The notes under the pieces were generated by a model. That model was not told the DNA's origin, did not search any database, and saw nothing but the letters and a program-made list of their open reading frames with translations. Both the position numbers and the translations under genes were made by a program. From Copromyces sp. CBS 386.78 (taxonomy: Eukaryota; Ascomycota; Sordariomycetes; Sordariales; Sordariaceae), in contig MU839163.1 in assembly GCA_030685235.1 (NCBI GenBank), positions 110,227 through 174,226 of the forward strand: a DNA stretch of 64,000 nucleotides. The letters are read 5' to 3'. Within the stretch, counting starts at the first letter, position 1, and every line of letters starts with the position of its first letter. Below are positions 61,545 to 64,000 of this stretch, in pieces.

Positions 61545-63526
61545 ATGTCGTCCGCTGCCGCCATGATCAGAATGAAGATGGCGATGAGGAGGTCTATTTT
61601 CACTACCCAAGGCTCATCGACATTCCGGGTAATGAGAGGGATGCGCAGTGTGGTCCTCGCTCGCCATCAACCGCGACCACCGCTCGGCAAAGATCTCGAC
61701 CAGGGCCACATCTCCCGCCGCACCATCTCCAGCTCATCTCCACGACGAGTGCAGCATATCGATCTGAAAGAACTCGAGCGATTGGTAAAAGAAGCTCAAG
61801 AACGCCTAAAGAAACTGGAGGATGAGGCAGGGGAACCACTCAAGAGAACGACCCCATTGCACATGTCGATTGCCGAGTGCCTCCGGTGGAAGCCAGAATC
61901 GGAGGAGGACAATGTGGTCGTCCAAGGCTACGTCCGGTCCGTCCGGGGCATGAAAACCCACCGCTTCGTTTCTCTCGGCGACGGGTCCTCGCTGGCTCCT
62001 CTGCAGGCCGTCGTCCCCGTCGACACCAACCAGGCCGAAGGGTGCGATCACTACCTCCACTACCTCCTCCCGTGCAATATCTCCGAGCTTCATTATGCGT
62101 GTCTCGGATACCAAAAGTGCAGCATCAAATACTGACTCGGTCTCGTTTTCCGCAGCCTGGCCATCGGCGCTGCTGTCCGTCTCACTGGCAAATGGGTGGC
62201 CTCGCCTGGCGCGTCCCAGTCTCATGAAATGCAAGTGACCCAGGTCGACATCCTGGGCCCGTCCGATGCAAAGGTCAGTCAGTTTGCCTACTATGCCGCC
62301 CTGCTCTGCTTACTGCGAGTGACTGTCTGTCTCTGACACACCACCCACACATCAAGACTTTCCCCATCCAAAAGAAATATCAGACACCAGAGTACCTCCG
62401 CACAATCCCCCACTTGCGGCCGAGAACCCCCATCAATGCTGCCTTGCTGAAAATGCGCTCTGAGGCGGTCGCGGCCCTGACTCGTTTTTTTGCCGATCAC
62501 GACTTTACTCAAACTCATCCGCCCATCCTCACTTCGTCGGATTGCGAAGGCGCTGGAGAAGTGTTTACCGTGGCTCCGGCGTCCAACATCGCTGAGCTTA
62601 CCGACGAGGATAGCAAGAGCAAGATGTTCTTCCGCAACAAAAAGTATCTCACCGTGTCCACTCAGCTTCATCTCGAGGCCTTGGCTCAGTCTGTCGGTAA
62701 TGTCTGGACCCTCTCTCCCGTTTTCCGCGCTGAAAAGAGCGATACTGCCCGTCATCTCAGCGAGTTCTACATGCTCGAGGCCGAGATGAGCTTTGTCAAT
62801 GACCTCGACGAGGTCATGGACCTTGCAGAGGACATGATCCGTAACATGTGCATTACCATGTACGAATCGCATACAGTCCATGAGTTCCTTAACCGCGAGG
62901 GTCGCGTCGGTTCCGACCTCGTTCCTCCTGAGGAGGTGAACGCTCGGTGGGAGGGCATGATGGCGGAGGAGTGGCCGCGTTTAACATACACGGATGCTAT
63001 CGAGTTCCTACAAGAGCATGCCGACGAGTTCGAACATAAGCCCGTCTGGACCGAAGGCCTGCATTCGGAGCACGAAAAGTTCATTGCCGAGCACGTCGGA
63101 GGCGGAAAGCCCGTCTTCGTCACCGACTATCCTCGCGACATCAAGGCCTTCTACATGCGTGAAGGCCAGTCAATCCCAGACGATACCTGCCCGGGCCCTA
63201 CGGTCGAGTGTTTCGACTTGTTGGTGCCCGACCTCTGCGAGATTGCCGGCGGATCCATGCGTGAACACCGTCTGGAGCCGCTGTTGGAGGCCATGAAGCG
63301 TCACAACATCGTTGCTGGAGAGTTCACCAGCTCTATGGATGGCAATGCTCCCACCGGTGCAAAGGCCGGCCCCCTGGACTGGTATGTCGACCTTCGCCGA
63401 TGGGGCTGTGCTCCACATGGCGGCTTTGGAATCGGTTTTGATCGACTCCTCTGCTACTTGACTGGCGTCCAGACGATTCGGGACATGGTTTCTTTTCCTC
63501 GCTGGGTTGGCCGATGCGATTGTTAA
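61545..63526 (+). CDS. Asparaginyl-tRNA synthetase, mitochondrial type
   Basis: Model join(61545..62041, 62156..62273, 62357..63526), 594 residues. The first about 65 residues are rich in Arg, Ser and Met, a likely mitochondrial presequence (several alternative ATGs lie within 25 codons). An OB-fold anticodon-binding domain follows (about 105-205: VVVQGYVRSVRGMKTHRFVSLGDGSS, AVRLTGKW). The class II catalytic domain begins at the KKYQTPEYLRTIPHLRPR segment; motif 2 is FRAEKSDTARHLSEFYMLEAEM (about 330-350) and motif 3 GFGIGFDRLLCYLTG (about 558-572). The C-terminus FPRWVGRCDC is typical of mitochondrial and bacterial AsnRS rather than the cytosolic enzyme. It charges tRNA-Asn for organelle translation. 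The splice sites conserve the OB-fold. Confidence 0.92.
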
Positions 63527-64000
63527 GGAATCTTCGCCTTTCGGAAGAGGGCAATGTTCCCAGCGTTTGCTTCGGTGGCGCCCTTGTGCGACTTGTAACA
63601 GGGCATGCTGCTCGTCAAGGCTTGCCTAGCCTGGATGCGGGGGATAACGCCTTGGTGACACGAAGCTATGGGGCGATTGTTTTCGGACAAGATCTGGCCC
63701 ACACCGCTCCATGGAATCGCAAATGCGCACGAGGGAGGGCGCGCATCGATTGTCTCTCTCATCCATGAGGGGGCGGCAGAGGCGGCGTCAAGACACCCCA
63801 TAGCTCGCGTGAGAGAGAAGTCGGTGTTGACAGATTGATCTGGCGCCACACCTGAGAACTTTGTGACACCTTGGGCGCGACTTACGGCCTTATCATGTTT
63901 TCCAGAGAGGCCAACCTCGGATCTGAGCGCGGCTAGGTGCATTCCATACCCATACAGTCATTTCGATACCCGCGACAAAAGTCGATCTGACCGGCTCCAA
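63527..64000. other. Right edge, 3' side of AsnRS
   Basis: A 139-codon ATG-started frame on the minus strand (63523-63942) overlaps the AsnRS stop. It has no recognisable motif and is probably chance. Confidence 0.4.

Noticed and set aside
63523..63942. 139-codon minus-strand ATG frame at the right edge
   Set aside because: Overlaps the AsnRS stop, has no motif, and lies where the 3' UTR is expected; cannot be supported.

Overview
The window is nuclear DNA of a filamentous ascomycete, most likely a Sordariales species of the Neurospora/Sordaria type. The evidence is the short introns (about 55-310 nt) with GTRAGT-like donors and CTAAC-like branch sites, the GC-rich third codon positions, TTAGGG-type telomere motifs, and the gene families present (a Dam1 of the DASH complex, a single fungal glucan synthase, a GH17 wall glucosidase). 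I found 17 protein-coding genes. Most splice models were worked out base by base from reading frame and splice sites. I found no tRNA, 5S rRNA, CRISPR, transposon ORF or prophage.

Layout. 1-1.8 kb: edge sequence with a 25-C run and no gene. 1.8-6.3 kb: FHA/RS-domain splicing-type protein (-) back to back with an Ariadne-type RBR ubiquitin ligase (+). 8.5-12.9 kb: mitochondrial succinyl-CoA:3-ketoacid CoA-transferase (+), mitochondrial Prx5-type peroxiredoxin (-), and a DUF167/YggU protein (+). 13.1-19.8 kb: Dam1 (-), a CRAL-TRIO (Sec14/Csr1-like) protein with a membrane-anchored N-terminal extension (+), an HNT1-type HIT hydrolase (-), and Mog1 (+). 20.2-22.8 kb: a SprT metalloprotease with HMG box and C-terminal SUMO-interaction motif (-). 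22.8-29.8 kb: about 7 kb without a recognisable gene, leading into the 1,954-residue 1,3-beta-glucan synthase FKS1/GLS1 (29.8-35.7 kb, +). 37.2-41.7 kb: serine palmitoyltransferase LCB1 (+) and a GH17 wall glucosidase (+). 42.4-49.5 kb: CFT2/CPSF100 (-) and SEC24 (+). 49.5-57.6 kb: an 8 kb gene-free stretch. 57.6-63.5 kb: a microbial-type PARG (DUF2263) protein (-) and a mitochondrial-type asparaginyl-tRNA synthetase (+).

Working relations. All seven minus-strand genes except the convergent neighbours' 3' ends sit head to head with a plus-strand gene, so most promoters here are shared intergenic regions of 0.6-7 kb. Function is mostly housekeeping: cell-wall glucan synthesis and remodelling (FKS1, GH17), sphingolipid and lipid handling (LCB1, CRAL-TRIO), mRNA processing (FHA protein, CFT2), secretion (SEC24), nuclear import (Mog1), mitosis (Dam1), mitochondrial metabolism (CoA-transferase, peroxiredoxin, AsnRS) and DNA or ADP-ribose repair (SprT-HMG, PARG-like).

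The observations most worth a second look are the natural Tyr in FKS1 echinocandin hot-spot 1, the PARG-like gene, the SprT-HMG-SIM (GCNA-like) protease, two identical telomere-box sequences in promoters, and N-terminal extensions or open frames upstream of two genes. I did not see a clearly new multi-gene system.
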